64,000 nt of DNA from Streptomyces sp. DHE7-1 (GTDB lineage Bacteria > Actinomycetota > Actinomycetes > Streptomycetales > Streptomycetaceae): positions 62,001-126,000 of the forward strand of contig JACJDG010000001.1 in assembly GCA_016432725.1 (NCBI GenBank). The letters run 5' to 3'. Below, in pieces: positions 36,411 to 45,779 of this stretch. A program made the position numbers and the translations under genes. The stretch's first letter is position 1, and each line of letters starts with the position of its first letter. The notes beneath the pieces were generated by a model. It did no database searches. It was not told the origin of the DNA and saw only the letters and a program-made list of their open reading frames with translations.

Positions 36411-37596
36411 GGTGGGCTGCTGCTTTCCGTGCGTGCCTGTACTGCTGACATGTGTGTTGGACAATGGGCGAGGCGATCGCCTGCGATAGGTGCACCAGAT
36501 CGTCCAAGCGCCAGGTCGAGGTGTGCGGGGCGTCGTGTGCTTCTTCGGGAGTTGTGCGCTGCCGTTCTCGTGCGGCGAGGATCATGGCCGCGTTCCCAGT
36601 GACTGTGGCGTGGGCCTCGTGGCTGCCGTGGCGTAGGTCTGCGTCATAGGCGGCCTGGCGGACAACTGGGTCGCAGTACGGGGCCAGAGCGAGGATGGCG
36701 TCGTGGAGTGCGGTTCTGCGTCCTGTGAGCAGTACGGCTGGGGGCGTTCTCCACCATGGGAGTGGCGCGCGGACCGCCCCTGGTGTGGGCACATCCTCAA
36801 GGACCTTCCACAAGGGCGTGAGTTGCCGCAGTTGCCGCAGGGCACGTGCGGTGGCGGTAAGGCGTGGGCCTGTGAGAGGCAGGGCGAATCCAAGAGCTCC
36901 GAATACGCATGAGGGTACGGCGAGTTGTGGGGATACTTTGTCGACGAGGAAGTCCAGGTTCCTGCCTGTCCATCGGGCGGCGACTGCGATCAATCTGATC
37001 AGGTCGTAGGCGACGATGGACAGGTACGCGGGCGCGAGGATGCGTAGTCCCGCCCGGAGTGACCCGTGCACGTGGGCGGACCATCGCCAGCACAGCGTGC
37101 TCGCTGCCGTCATGGCCACGGCTTGGGCGAGCAAGTAGGTGACGATCATTTCTCTGATGTACGGCGTGCTGGCGTAGTAGGCGTCGAACAGAGTCACCTG
37201 TTCCGCGGATGCGTCCCCGGCCCAGAACAGGACGATAATCGCGACGATGGCTAGGCTGTATGTGCCGGCGACCAGGCGTGTTACTCGGCGGGTCTGCTCC
37301 GGTGATGCTGATCGCCAGTTGACGATCAGCACGAGGCTCGCTCCGGAGAAGGCGGTCGTCATGGCGTAGACAAGGGGGGCTGCGGCGTTGGGGACCTTGG
37401 TGAGCTCGTTGATTGTGACGATGGACTCTGGGGCGGCCAGAAGTATGAGGGACGCTGCGGAGAAGAGGAGTAAGCATGCTGCCTGTAAGAGTGTGTCGTG
37501 CCGTCTTCGCAGCAGCGCGGGGATTTTCATGGCGCATGCCAGCAGGAGCAGGGTCCCGCTGATGTAGAAGCCGAGACTGCTGGGACCGGATGACAC
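36403..37596 (-). CDS. MAB_1171c-like multi-spanning membrane protein
   Basis: 397 residues from GTG 37596 (AGAGAGAACGAC upstream). About seven to eight membrane helices fill the first 250 residues: LGFYISGTLLLLACAMKIPAL, AACLLLFSAASLILLAAP, APLVYAMTTAFSGASLVLIVNW, LAIVAIIVLFWAG, EMIVTYLLAQAVAMTAASTLCW, ILAPAYLSIVAYDLIRLIAVAA, LAVPSCVFGALGFALPLTG. A cytoplasmic helical tail follows. The layout and the RQLRQLTPLWKVL segment match the actinobacterial MAB_1171c putative-transporter group, usually found beside XRE regulators and ImmA-type peptidases, as here. Transport or sensing function is unproven. Confidence 0.8.
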   Translation of the reverse strand: MSSGPSSLGFYISGTLLLLACAMKIPALLRRRHDTLLQAACLLLFSAASLILLAAPESIVTINELTKVPNAAAPLVYAMTTAFSGASLVLIVNWRSASPEQTRRVTRLVAGTYSLAIVAIIVLFWAGDASAEQVTLFDAYYASTPYIREMIVTYLLAQAVAMTAASTLCWRWSAHVHGSLRAGLRILAPAYLSIVAYDLIRLIAVAARWTGRNLDFLVDKVSPQLAVPSCVFGALGFALPLTGPRLTATARALRQLRQLTPLWKVLEDVPTPGAVRAPLPWWRTPPAVLLTGRRTALHDAILALAPYCDPVVRQAAYDADLRHGSHEAHATVTGNAAMILAARERQRTTPEEAHDAPHTSTWRLDDLVHLSQAIASPIVQHTCQQYRHARKAAAHHD

Positions 37597-37648
37597 GTCG
37601 TTCTCTCTTCTTGTGGGGGGTGTGGCAAGTGGCCTTTTGTGGGCGGGC

Positions 37649-38260
37649 TCATGTCTGGTGGAAGCGGTGTGCCATGGATGCCTGGATGCGTCCGGCTACG
37701 TTCGGTTGGTGGGCGGTGGAGCGGATCTCGTTCAGCACGGCTTGAAGGTCTGTGGCGAACCGGACGCCGAAGTGCTCGGCCTCGAGTTCTTCGTCAACCT
37801 GACGTGGCTGTGCGCGTGTGGCGAAGTGGAGGTTGGCGTCCATGTGTTCGGTGAGAGGTGTATCGGTCCCGAGGTCGCATTGTGCGATGACGGCGAGGAT
37901 TTTTTCGTGGATGCCTTGTACCTCACTGGTATCAGTGCGGTGCGCTGCGGGGCCGTGGTGGGTGGCGCTGCCGCAGTGGCCGTTGAACATGTGCCACGCC
38001 TCGTGACCGATGATCACGAGCTGATGCTCTTGGTCGGTGTTCGCTTCATAGACGATCAGATCGTGGTGGGTGCGGTCCACCCAGAGCCCGCTGGCCGTCA
38101 TGGGTGGGAATACGGCGCTGCGTACCCGGACCTGCCTGCCGCGGACTTGGCTAAGGGCATGGCCTATCGAGGGGATAATGTCCTCAGCATCGGCCGGTGC
38201 GGGTAAGTTCTCGATGAGTCGGGCGCTGAGTCGCCGCATCGCTCTGGGTCCGGTCATCAC
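37649..38260 (-). CDS. ImmA/IrrE-type metallopeptidase
   Basis: 203 residues; the start at 38260 overlaps the XRE stop by four bases, so the pair is coupled. The zinc motif HEAWH (HExxH) lies in LVIIGHEAWHMFNGHCG (about 85), and ELEAEHFGVRFATDL supplies a likely third ligand. ImmA/IrrE peptidases cleave partner XRE-type repressors in response to stress or a signal, lifting repression. The partner here is almost certainly the adjacent XRE protein. Some members are annotated as toxin components. Confidence 0.88.
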   Translation of the reverse strand: MMTGPRAMRRLSARLIENLPAPADAEDIIPSIGHALSQVRGRQVRVRSAVFPPMTASGLWVDRTHHDLIVYEANTDQEHQLVIIGHEAWHMFNGHCGSATHHGPAAHRTDTSEVQGIHEKILAVIAQCDLGTDTPLTEHMDANLHFATRAQPRQVDEELEAEHFGVRFATDLQAVLNEIRSTAHQPNVAGRIQASMAHRFHQT

Positions 38261-38889
38261 TGATGCTCTTCTCCGTCATCGACCTCGAGCAGCGCCTTCA
38301 AGGTCGCTTCTAGTACGTTCCATCGCTCCTTGGGCAGGTCCATGGCCTGGCGTAGGGCGATACCACGTACGTCGGCTAGTCCCGCGCGCGTCTCGGCACC
38401 GGACGTGGCGACGAGGTCCTGTCCGTCCTGCATCGGGTCCAGTGCAGCGAAGATGGAGAGCAGTGCGCGGTTGAGGGCTTCGGCGGGAGGGGCGGTAAAG
38501 AACATCTCCCCTGCCTGAACACCGAAGACATCTACCAAGCCGTGCAGGAGCTCGATGCTGGGCACCTTCGTGCCGGAGCAGACCTGCCTTGCCCAGAAAG
38601 CGGATACCCCCAACTGTTGCGCGATGCTGCCAGAGAGTTCTGACATGCGCTCGCCTGTACGCGCCATGCGGGCATCCGCGAGGGCTTTGATGCGGGTGCG
38701 GACTCTCTCGTTCACCGTGTCGGCGGGCGGCTCATCACCCTGCAGCAGGGTGTGCACGACGCTTTCGGGAAGCGCTGTTGCGCCGGCCAGCGTTCGGGCG
38801 GTGAACAGGTCAGATCTCTTGAGTCCTCGCTCACGGATGAGTGCTTCTAGGCGCTCAAGGGTTGTGCGCAGAGGCGAGGCGTTGGACAC
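38257..38889 (-). CDS. XRE-type helix-turn-helix regulator
   Basis: 210 residues from GTG 38889 with GGGGAG upstream. A central HTH segment is RMSELSGSIAQQLGVSAFWARQVCSGTKVPSIELLHGLVDVFGV (about 85-125). The N-terminal part (LKRSDLFTARTLAGATALPESVVHTLLQGDEPP) looks like a second degenerate HTH. It would repress the operon and be released by cleavage by the coupled ImmA/IrrE peptidase. Two pairs of AACGATCGTT-like sites lie in the 350 bases upstream and are the natural candidate operators. Confidence 0.88.
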   Translation of the reverse strand: MSNASPLRTTLERLEALIRERGLKRSDLFTARTLAGATALPESVVHTLLQGDEPPADTVNERVRTRIKALADARMARTGERMSELSGSIAQQLGVSAFWARQVCSGTKVPSIELLHGLVDVFGVQAGEMFFTAPPAEALNRALLSIFAALDPMQDGQDLVATSGAETRAGLADVRGIALRQAMDLPKERWNVLEATLKALLEVDDGEEHQ

Positions 38890-38964
38890 CGAAGCGCTCC
38901 CCAGGGCCGACAGATCAACGTTGGTGTGCGCACGACACCCTACTGAGCCCCTTCATTGGCCCGC

Positions 38965-38994
38965 AACGATCGTTTATCGCCATAGGCGATCGTT
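38965..38994. promoter_or_regulatory. Operator pair 1, upstream of the XRE operon
   Basis: AACGATCGTT at 38965-38974 and a one-mismatch copy GGCGATCGTT at 38985-38994, spaced two helical turns apart, 76 bases before the XRE start. Each is a palindrome, as expected for a dimeric HTH repressor. Confidence 0.7.
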
Positions 38995-39201
38995 GAACTA
39001 CCTACGTTGTGCGTCCTGCGGCACGGTCGTTATGCCCTAAGTGGCTGTCCCTGTTACCTCACTGCCGATCACCGGCGCCTTCGGGTTGCGGAGCACCTGA
39101 GGCAGTTGCTTCGGCGGGTAGGACACGGTCTGCTTCAGGAGTTGGCGATCTTCGGGAAGCGAGCACTCGGATGGCATCGCACACGAGACCGGTCACGATT
39201 C

Positions 39202-39232
39202 AACGATCGTTCACTAGCTGAAAACGATCGTT
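39202..39232. promoter_or_regulatory. Operator pair 2, upstream of the divergent gene
   Basis: Two exact AACGATCGTT palindromes at 39202-39211 and 39223-39232, 21 bases apart. The second runs into TTGACA (39231-39236), a good -35 box for rightward transcription toward the ATP-grasp gene, so bound repressor would block it. Confidence 0.7.
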
Positions 39233-39505
39233 GACACATGGCACCCGTGCATAGCAACATCCCCGAAGTACTGAGTCATCGGCGCCAAAACTTGACGATA
39301 CCGTCCAGAGAGATAAGTGCAGTGTCAGGAAATCCGCAGGTACTGGCTGCTGGTCACCGTCTTTCTGTCCGCCCTTCAGGACCATCCGCGGCCAGCCGGC
39401 TCAGTTGGCCGCGACCATCTCGCCCACTCGGCGTACCAGTTCTTGCCGTGGGTCCCTCCGGCCAGGGGGCCGTATCACCCACTCCCTCTTCGCGAAGGTA
39501 CGACG

Positions 39506-40740
39506 ATGCACCAGCCTTTACTCCTCCTCGGGAGCGGTTACTCCGCCGTCCACGAGTTCACGCTGGCTCAGATCGCAGCTCTTCATCCTGTAGTACTGGC
39601 GGACGCTGTCCTCCCTACCTGGGCACGCCCCTACCTGGTCCGTCACCTCGCAGTTGACCCTGCCGACGGAGTGACAACGATCGACGTGGTGGAAGCGTAC
39701 GCAGCGAAGCATGCACTCAAAGGCGTACTCACTTACATGGGGGAACATCTCCACACCGCCGCCCAGGTCGCCAACCGACTGGAGCTACGCGGGCCCGCCG
39801 CGGAGTCCGTTGCCATCTGTTGTGATCGGATAGCGGCCCGGGCAGCACTCGCCCAGCACAATGTTCCTGTCCCTCGCTGGGCGGAGGCTTACAGCCCCGA
39901 AGATGCGGCAGCTCAGGCCGACTTGCTCGGATACCCGGTAGCCATCAGACCGAGGACCAGAGAAATCAGCGCGATGCAGGCCAATAGTCGTCGTGACGTA
40001 CTCAATGTGTACGGCCGTATGAACGGTGAGCCAGCATCGACTTGTGACAGACCACGTCAAGGCGTGCTGCTCGAGCAACTTCACGCTGGTCCACAGATCG
40101 CGGCTGAGGTTGTCATCACGGACAGGGAAGACCCACAGATCGTGGCAATCACGCGCACCATCTTGGGCCGCCCCCTGCGCGACAACCGGTGCGCCATAGC
40201 GTCTACGCTCACGACAGCCTGATGCACAACCACCTCATGCGACGAAGGGTCAAACAAGCTGCCTCAGCTTTGGGTGTCACATCTGGATTACTTCATTTGG
40301 AGATGAAGCTGACGGCACTAGGCCCACGGATCACGGACGCCAAATGTCATGTACCTGGCGATTTCATCTCCCTGCTCATCAAACGGGCCACCGGCATCAG
40401 CCTTCCCCAGGTGGCCGCGGACCTGATGTTCGGCCGGCCCCCGCAGCTGACCCCCACTAAGCAACGGGCAGCTGCTGTGCACTTCGCTTACCCCGCCACC
40501 AGCGGCCGCATCGAGCGACTGGCCCTGACCACTCCTCAATATCATCCGCTGGTCGATCACGCCGCTGTCACTCAGCAAATAGGTCACGAGGTCGCCGCGG
40601 TATCCGACGCAACCTCGACCGACCGTCTCGCGCACTGGGTCGTCATGGGCCCAACGGCTGGAGATTGCCACACGACGCTAGATCAGATGTCACAAGAATT
40701 CATAGTCGGCATCGCACCGTGCACTTCTGTCATCAGTTAG
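39506..40740 (+). pseudogene. ATP-grasp ligase, one frameshift
   Basis: ATG 39506 (GAAGGT upstream) opens MHQPLLLLGSGYSAVHEFTLAQIAALHPVVLAD. The N-terminal and central ATP-grasp regions follow: GVLTYMGEHLHTAAQVANRLELRGPAAESVAICCDRIAARAALAQHNVPVPRW, then LGYPVAIRPRTREISAMQANSRRDV. Near 40190 the frame slips by one and continues SVYAHDSLMHNHLMRRRVKQAASALGVTSGLLHLEMKLTALGPRITDAKCHVPGDFISLLIKRATG to 40740, about 411 residues joined. ATP-grasp enzymes join a carboxylate to an amine using ATP. This one resembles amino-acid or peptide ligases of natural-product clusters. The whole second half is intact, so a consensus error is quite possible. Confidence 0.75.
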
Positions 40741-40926
40741 ATGCTGCAGGTTCGGCGCCAGACAGCGGACGCCCTGTAACCATGCAGGTGCAAGCTCGGT
40801 CCACAAATCGGGTGCGACCAACCGGATCGCATGCTCTACACGTTGTATTTCGACGCGGTTCCCGGAGAAACGCCGCAGAACCGGTCAAGAATTAACGTGA
40901 AACTCGCACAGGGATGGTGAATAGCA

Positions 40927-41219
40927 GTGCCAGAAAGCGCCGCCGAGACGAACGTTACATACAGTAGGCATTCCAGCTTTAAGGACGCCCCTCGGACACC
41001 CGGCGACCCGAGGCCATCGGAATTCTCACGTCACGAGAACGCGAGGTCCTCTTACTGCTCTCCACTGCAGCATCGAACCGAGAAATCGGCCGGACTCTCG
41101 GAATAGCCGAAAGGACAGTAAAGGCACACCTGACGAAAATAATGACAAAAATAAGGGTCGAATCGCGCACTGGCGCGGCTCTCTTCGCATTCGTTCACCA
41201 TCGAAATTTAGCCCATTGA
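40927..41219 (+). pseudogene. Small LuxR/GerE-type HTH protein, one frameshift
   Basis: From GTG 40927 the frame reads MPESAAETNVTYSRHSSFKDAPRTPGDP. It then slips one base in a CCC run near 41013 and continues EAIGILTSREREVLLLLSTAASNREIGRTLGIAERTVKAHLTKIMTKIRVESRTGAALFAFVHHRNLAH to TGA 41217-41219. The second part is a complete LuxR-family HTH (LTSREREVL, NREIGRTLGIAERTVKAHL). There is no receiver domain, so it would be a stand-alone DNA-binding regulator of about 97 residues. It follows the ATP-grasp gene by 190 bases and may regulate this cluster. The DNA here is AT-richer than its surroundings. Confidence 0.7.
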
Positions 41220-41514
41220 ACCGAGGAGCCCCGCCATGCTGATCCGCAATGATCTCTACCGCGTCGAATGACCCACACATGGACCTGAACCACAGAACGG
41301 CACCTCTAGCGCAGAGGGCCACTCCGTCAGCTTCCACGGCGCAAAGATCCCTCAACCGCTTCACTTTGGCTGCACCCCGGTCAACGCAGAAGATCGGGTT
41401 ACGAGCTCTACGGTGACTACAAGCGGTCCATCCGGCTGCTGAACCCGGGGAAATACTCCTCGTTGGTGACGGTGGTTACAGTGACCCTCTTTGGTAGCGG
41501 AGATCGGACGTTGC

Positions 41515-41907
41515 ATGTCGACTCGAACAGTAGACGCGATGAAAGCCCTGAGTAGATTCGGCGAGCTCGCATGGTTCAAGCTGCCGACTGAATACAATGC
41601 CGAGCGCGGCTACCGTCAGCTGGCCTACATGGGATGGCGCTACAAAACGCCGACAGAAGGGATCGATCGTTTCATCGAGAGTGTCGTGAAAGGAATTCCC
41701 ACTCAGCTCGAATGGGTTCTCGATGTGACGAGGATGGACTGGGTTCTGCTGCCCGAACAGGTTCTGATCGAAGCCCAGGGCCTCGCGGATCCGGCCTTCT
41801 CCGAAGTCATCCACTCCATGAATACTCAAGATCAGGAATTCTGCATTAAGTCAATTGATGATATCGATCTCATTGTTCAGTATTTGCAGCGGATTCCGAT
41901 TCCGTAG
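41515..41907 (+). CDS. Hypothetical protein (130 aa), AT-richer than neighbours
   Basis: Starts at ATG 41515 (GGACG about ten bases before; a GTG at 41491 is possible). Soluble, with MKALSRFGELAWFKLPTEYNAERGYRQLAYMGWRYKTPTEGIDRFIESVVKGIP, a WVL..WVLLPEQVLIEAQGL centre and an acidic end DQEFCIKSIDDIDLIVQYLQRIPIP. A/T-ending codons such as ATT, AAT and GAT are frequent, unlike most genes here, suggesting recent acquisition. No family recognised. Confidence 0.65.
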   Translation: MSTRTVDAMKALSRFGELAWFKLPTEYNAERGYRQLAYMGWRYKTPTEGIDRFIESVVKGIPTQLEWVLDVTRMDWVLLPEQVLIEAQGLADPAFSEVIHSMNTQDQEFCIKSIDDIDLIVQYLQRIPIP

Positions 41908-42086
41908 GTGCGGCGGACTCCGTTACGTCTATCAGGTGCCTTCGGGCCGCAGCCTCCACTTACAGCAGCCCCGCCCCCGCCCCCGCCAGGAGCCTCCCCA
42001 CCCGCGCCACCTCGTCCCCCTACAACGGCACCTGGGGCTCGGCCGTCGCCGCGCAGTCGATGACTCCGCGTAGGTGCAGGGCCGCC

Positions 42087-42392
42087 TTACTTGAAGATCT
42101 GCACGTACTCGCGCGGGGTCGAGGTCCTAGGGCCCCGGACCGCGAGGTCACCGACGACGCGGTCGATGTCCTCAGGCGTCACGTTCCACGCGGGCCGGCC
42201 GAGCGCCGCGAGGGGCCTCTCCAACAGCCCGATGTCGTTGTCAATGGTCAGCGGGCTGAACCCACGGGCCCTCCACGAAGCAACGAATGCGTCGACGCCT
42301 GCTGCCCGGAACTGCCACGGATCCATCGTCAGCGAGGCCTGGGGGACGGCCCCGCCTGCGATGACCTGCAGTCTCGCCTCGGCCACCGGCAC
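42087..42392 (-). pseudogene. Truncated tyrosine recombinase (N-terminal domain only)
   Basis: The 101-residue frame holds the core-binding (SAM-like) domain of an XerD-type integrase: AGVDAFVASWRARGFSPLTIDNDIGLLERPLAALGRPAWNVTPEDIDRVVGDLAVRG, ending REYVQIFK where the domain would continue. The catalytic domain with the R-H-R-Y residues is absent. This is what remains of an integrase next to a replication operon, which fits a formerly integrative plasmid. The missing part is not seen downstream. Confidence 0.75.
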
Positions 42393-42737
42393 ACCTTCCT
42401 CACACCTGAACGGTCAAGGCAGCACCTTGAAAGTCAGGCTGCTACCGCGAGAACCAACGAGGACCTCACGAGAGGGATACGGCCAGGTGGCACGGCAACC
42501 CTGCATGCGGATGGTGCTGAGCATGGCGTGCAGGAAGCCATGGCTCTTGAGGCGGTGCTTTCGCGCGCAGGATCTGATCGGCTCTGCGCCGTCCAGGGAG
42601 TTCTCGGGTTACGGGCGAAATGCGACGATACACGGCTCAAAGGCACGGGCCGGGTCTTCGCCACCGTCGCGACCACCAGTTGAACCCAGGAGGCAGCCTA
42701 GGACCATGCCCTCCAACTAGTTAGGGCAGACAGCGGC
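42393..42737. other. 345-bp stretch, nothing supported
   Basis: Frames are open on both strands without a ribosome site or recognisable family. Confidence 0.5.
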
Positions 42738-43139
42738 TCACAGGGGCAACGTTATGCCGAGCTCCCGCATGGCACTTGAGGGCGGACCGCCCTCCGAGCG
42801 TTCAGTTTTGTAGCCCTTCACTTGCGGTTCGAGCGTGCGAGGGTCGACTGCCTCGGCTGGGGCGCTTTTGGCGTAGAGCCCGTTAGGTTCGCTGTCCCTG
42901 TCGTGAGGTAGGAGCCAGAAGACGCGACGGCGGAAGGTTCCTGAGGCACGGGATGGTTTCGCAGTTGTGCCGAGGAGGGCGTAGCCGATCATGCGGCCGT
43001 CGCGGTGGTAGGCCGGCTTGCCCTTGCGGGTGGGCAATCGGTCCAGGCTCTGCCGGACGTAGTCAAGGCTGTCAATGTCCTCCAGCCATACCAGTTCGGT
43101 CTCGTGGCCGATCTCGTCCGCGCTGATCAGGGAGCTCAT
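42738..43139 (-). CDS. Small protein of the replication operon, function unknown
   Basis: 133 residues; its ATG at 43139 overlaps the helicase stop (43136), so it is translationally coupled to it. N-terminal acidic part ISADEIGHETELVWLEDIDSLDYVRQSLDRLPTRKGKPAYHRDGRMIGYALLG, a basic RRRVFWLLPHD middle, and a disordered end. Position suggests an accessory of the replication proteins. No family recognised. Confidence 0.75.
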   Translation of the reverse strand: MSSLISADEIGHETELVWLEDIDSLDYVRQSLDRLPTRKGKPAYHRDGRMIGYALLGTTAKPSRASGTFRRRVFWLLPHDRDSEPNGLYAKSAPAEAVDPRTLEPQVKGYKTERSEGGPPSSAMRELGITLPL

Positions 43140-44652
43140 GCGCCGGTGTCCCTCTCGTCGTCGGTGAGCAGTCCGATGCCCGGGTAGTGCTTGCGCTGGT
43201 TGGAAAGGATCATTTCTTTGGGCGAGGCCAGCCCGACCAGTTCCCGGGTGCGAGATGCGAAGGCTCGGGACGACATCGCCGGTGCGCCTTCATTGTGGCA
43301 CCACGTCTTGTAGGCGGCGTAGAGCGCGGTCTGCTCGGCGCGCAGGTCCGGGGCGACGCGGCAGCGTTCTTCGTAGAAGCGGCCGGTGTGGTCTTCGGTT
43401 TCGGCGTAGGCAGTGGTGGCGATGCGCACGCGTTCTGGACCGGTCAGGTCGCGCTCGCCTGCCAGGTAGCGGCGGGCGCCGTCGATGAGCCAGCCGAGGA
43501 TGCCTGGGCCTTCCTCGGTGACGAGGATGTCGGCCAGGTTGTCGATCTTGCGGCTGTCGGGGACGACGCGTTCGAAGGGGATCAGGCGCATGCGGCGCCA
43601 GAATGCGAAGCCGCCGGTGCCCACCTCGGGTCGGTGGTTGCCCAGCAGCCAGAGTTTGTGGGTGGGCTCAAAGCTGAAGAAGTCCTGGCGCATGCGGCGG
43701 GCCTTGATGCGCTCGCCGCCGGTCAGAAGTTTGACGCGGGCCTCGTCGAACTTGTCGCCTGGCTTGACCTCGGAGCAGACGATGACGCGTCGGCCGTGGA
43801 GTTCGGCGAGATCGGTGGGGTGGCCTTCGTACGGTTTGGCCATGAGGAAGCCGGGTGGCGCGGCGTCCGCATAGTCGCCGAGGACTTTCATCAGCACGTC
43901 CATCAATACGGACTTGCCGTTCTTGCCCGCGCCGAAGAGGAAGGGCAGGACCTGGCCGCCCACGTCTCCGGTGATCGAGTACCCGAGTAGGAGGTGCAGG
44001 TAGCCGATCATCTCTCGGGCTTCGGTGTCGTCACCGAAGGTGTCAACTAGGAAGCGATCCCAGCGGGGGTCGGCATGGGCTGGGGCCGACTGTGGTGGAC
44101 CGGGAGTGGAAGTCCTTGTTCGGGTCTGGGGTCTTCAGTAGGCCGGTGCGCAGATCGACGATGCCGTTAGGGGTGCACAGCGCGTAGGGATCGGCGTCCA
44201 GCCGGGAGGCGTTGAGGACCATGCCGGGGCGGATCTGGCTTGGGTGAGCATGGCGTTGATTCCGGTGGTGGACAGGGCTCGGCGACGGTGTTGCTGTAGC
44301 GAGGTGGTGGTGAAGATGCCGCGGGGTCGTGGGTGGCGATGTTCTCGGCGAGGTCGCCGGCGGCCCATAGGACGGTGTCGTCCTCGTCGATCTGCCAACG
44401 GGTGGTGTCCCACCGGTACCAGCCGATGCCGGGTACGTGCCGGTAGTCGTTGGAGTAGAGCTTGACGAACAGTTTGGCGTTGCCGCGGTCGGTCAGGGTG
44501 TCGGGAAGCAGTCCATTGGGGCTCGCTTCACCCGCGGGGTGTGCGGGGGTGGCCTGTGCGGGCAGCGGGACGGTTCGACTCTGGTCGCGGATTTGAGCGG
44601 CGACGGCTTGGGGGTCGAATTCGAAGAGGGCTTCTGGGCGCGGCGAGGTCAC
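43136..44652 (-). pseudogene. D5/P4-type phage-plasmid primase-helicase, three frameshifts
   Basis: GTG 44652 opens MTSPRPEALFEFDPQAVAAQIRD..LYSNDYRHVPGIGWYRWDTTRWQID. Coding then shifts frame near 44325 (GIFTTTSLQQHRRRALSTTGINAMLTQ), 44235 (RPGMVLNASRLDADPYALCTPNGIVDLRTG) and 44090 (DPRWDRFLVDTFGDDTEAREMIGYLHLLLGYSITG). The last long frame carries the SF3/D5 helicase core: Walker A FGAGKNGKSVL, VIVCSEVKPGDKFDEARVKLLTGG and LWLLGNHRPEVGTGGFAFWRRM. Such proteins unwind the origin for plasmid or phage replication. Start overlaps the Prim-Pol stop (GTGA). Given complete motifs, consensus error is as likely as decay. Confidence 0.82.
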
Positions 44653-45764
44653 GGGCGCCTTCCGGTGGCGTGCAGGGGCTTTTTGAGACCTGCGGCGAGT
44701 CCGCTGTTGATGATCTGCGTGATGCGCCGGTCCTGGCCTGGGCGGGCTGCGGCTGCCGTACGGGTCAGGGCGTCTTTGGCCTCTTCCTGCGTTAGGCGGC
44801 CGGCAGCGACGAGGCCTCCGAGGGTGTATGCGGCACGGTTCAGAGTGTCAGAGAAGCCGGCGCCTTCTGTGACGTAGCCGCATGCCTCTACGGGGCGAGA
44901 ACAGAGGCAAGAGTGTGCTGAACGTGGTTAGAGCGGCCGCCGGCGGCGAGGACGGCCTGCTGGGCACGTGGTGGTACTGGGCGCGGTGCGGGGACGTTGG
45001 GTGCGGGCAGGTGCCCGTTCGGGAGAGCTCCTGGGCGAGCCAGAGAGGCAGGGCTGTTGGTTCGCGGGTGTCGCCGATGGGAGTGTAGGTGCCGTGTTGA
45101 GTGCTGGTGCCCGGGGCGATGATGTAGCTGCCGTGGGCTCGGATGTCGACTTGCCATGCGAGGGCTCGACCGCGGCTGGACCCAACGGAAGACAGCCAGT
45201 GTCGGTTGTCGGTAGCCCGGTACCAGACGTGGAGTCCGCCGGAGGGCGTTTGGACGCGCAGTGTTGTGGAGTCGTCGGCTGGACTGGGTTGTCCGCGTAG
45301 GGCAGCAAGGATGGCGAGGGTGTGGAAGCCGTTGGCCAGACCTCTGAGATCCACATGATCGCCAATGGGGATACCGGGCAGGATCCGGTCTCGGGCGGGG
45401 GTTCGGCAGGATGGGCGTCGATGTCGAGGACGACCAACCTGGCGGGACCACAAGAGACGCCGATGCCGAATTCCGGGTGAGCGGCCCACCAGCGGTGGAT
45501 GCGCTCCTGGTTGAGGGTGGCCGCGTGGAAGCCGTGGCACCAGGCGTTGCCTGCACGGAGACATGGACAGCTGGCAGGCGAGTGGGTGCTTGAACGGCAT
45601 TTCCTGCAGTTCGCGGCCGGTGTCTTGCGGCCTGCGGCAAGGGGGTGCACTGGCCAGCCGCGGCGGGCGCACCACTGCGCGACATTCACTGCCTGGTCAG
45701 CGACTGAGGGTTCAGGGCCAAGGTGCCCTGAGCCGCCGCTGTGAAACTGCAGTTCAGCAGGCAT
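44649..45764 (-). pseudogene. Bifunctional DNA primase/polymerase (Prim-Pol), two frameshifts
   Basis: ATG 45764 opens MPAELQFHSGG, then VAQWCARRGWPVHPLAAGRKTPAANCRKCRSSTHSPASCPC and a helix to GIGVSCGPARLVVLDIDAHP, the catalytic DxD of archaeo-eukaryotic primases. After a slip near 45405 it reads RILPGIPIGDHVDLRGLANGFHTLAIL..TLRVQTPSGGLHVWYRA and VDIRAHGSYIIAPGTST. After another near 44890 it reads GYVTEGAGFSDTLNRAAYTLGGLVAAGRLTQEEAKDALTRTA..LKKPLHATGRRP, ending at 44649. Prim-Pol proteins prime replication in actinomycete integrative plasmids (RepPP type). Iterons lie immediately upstream. Confidence 0.8.
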
Positions 45765-45779
45765 GAGGACCCCCTTAAC

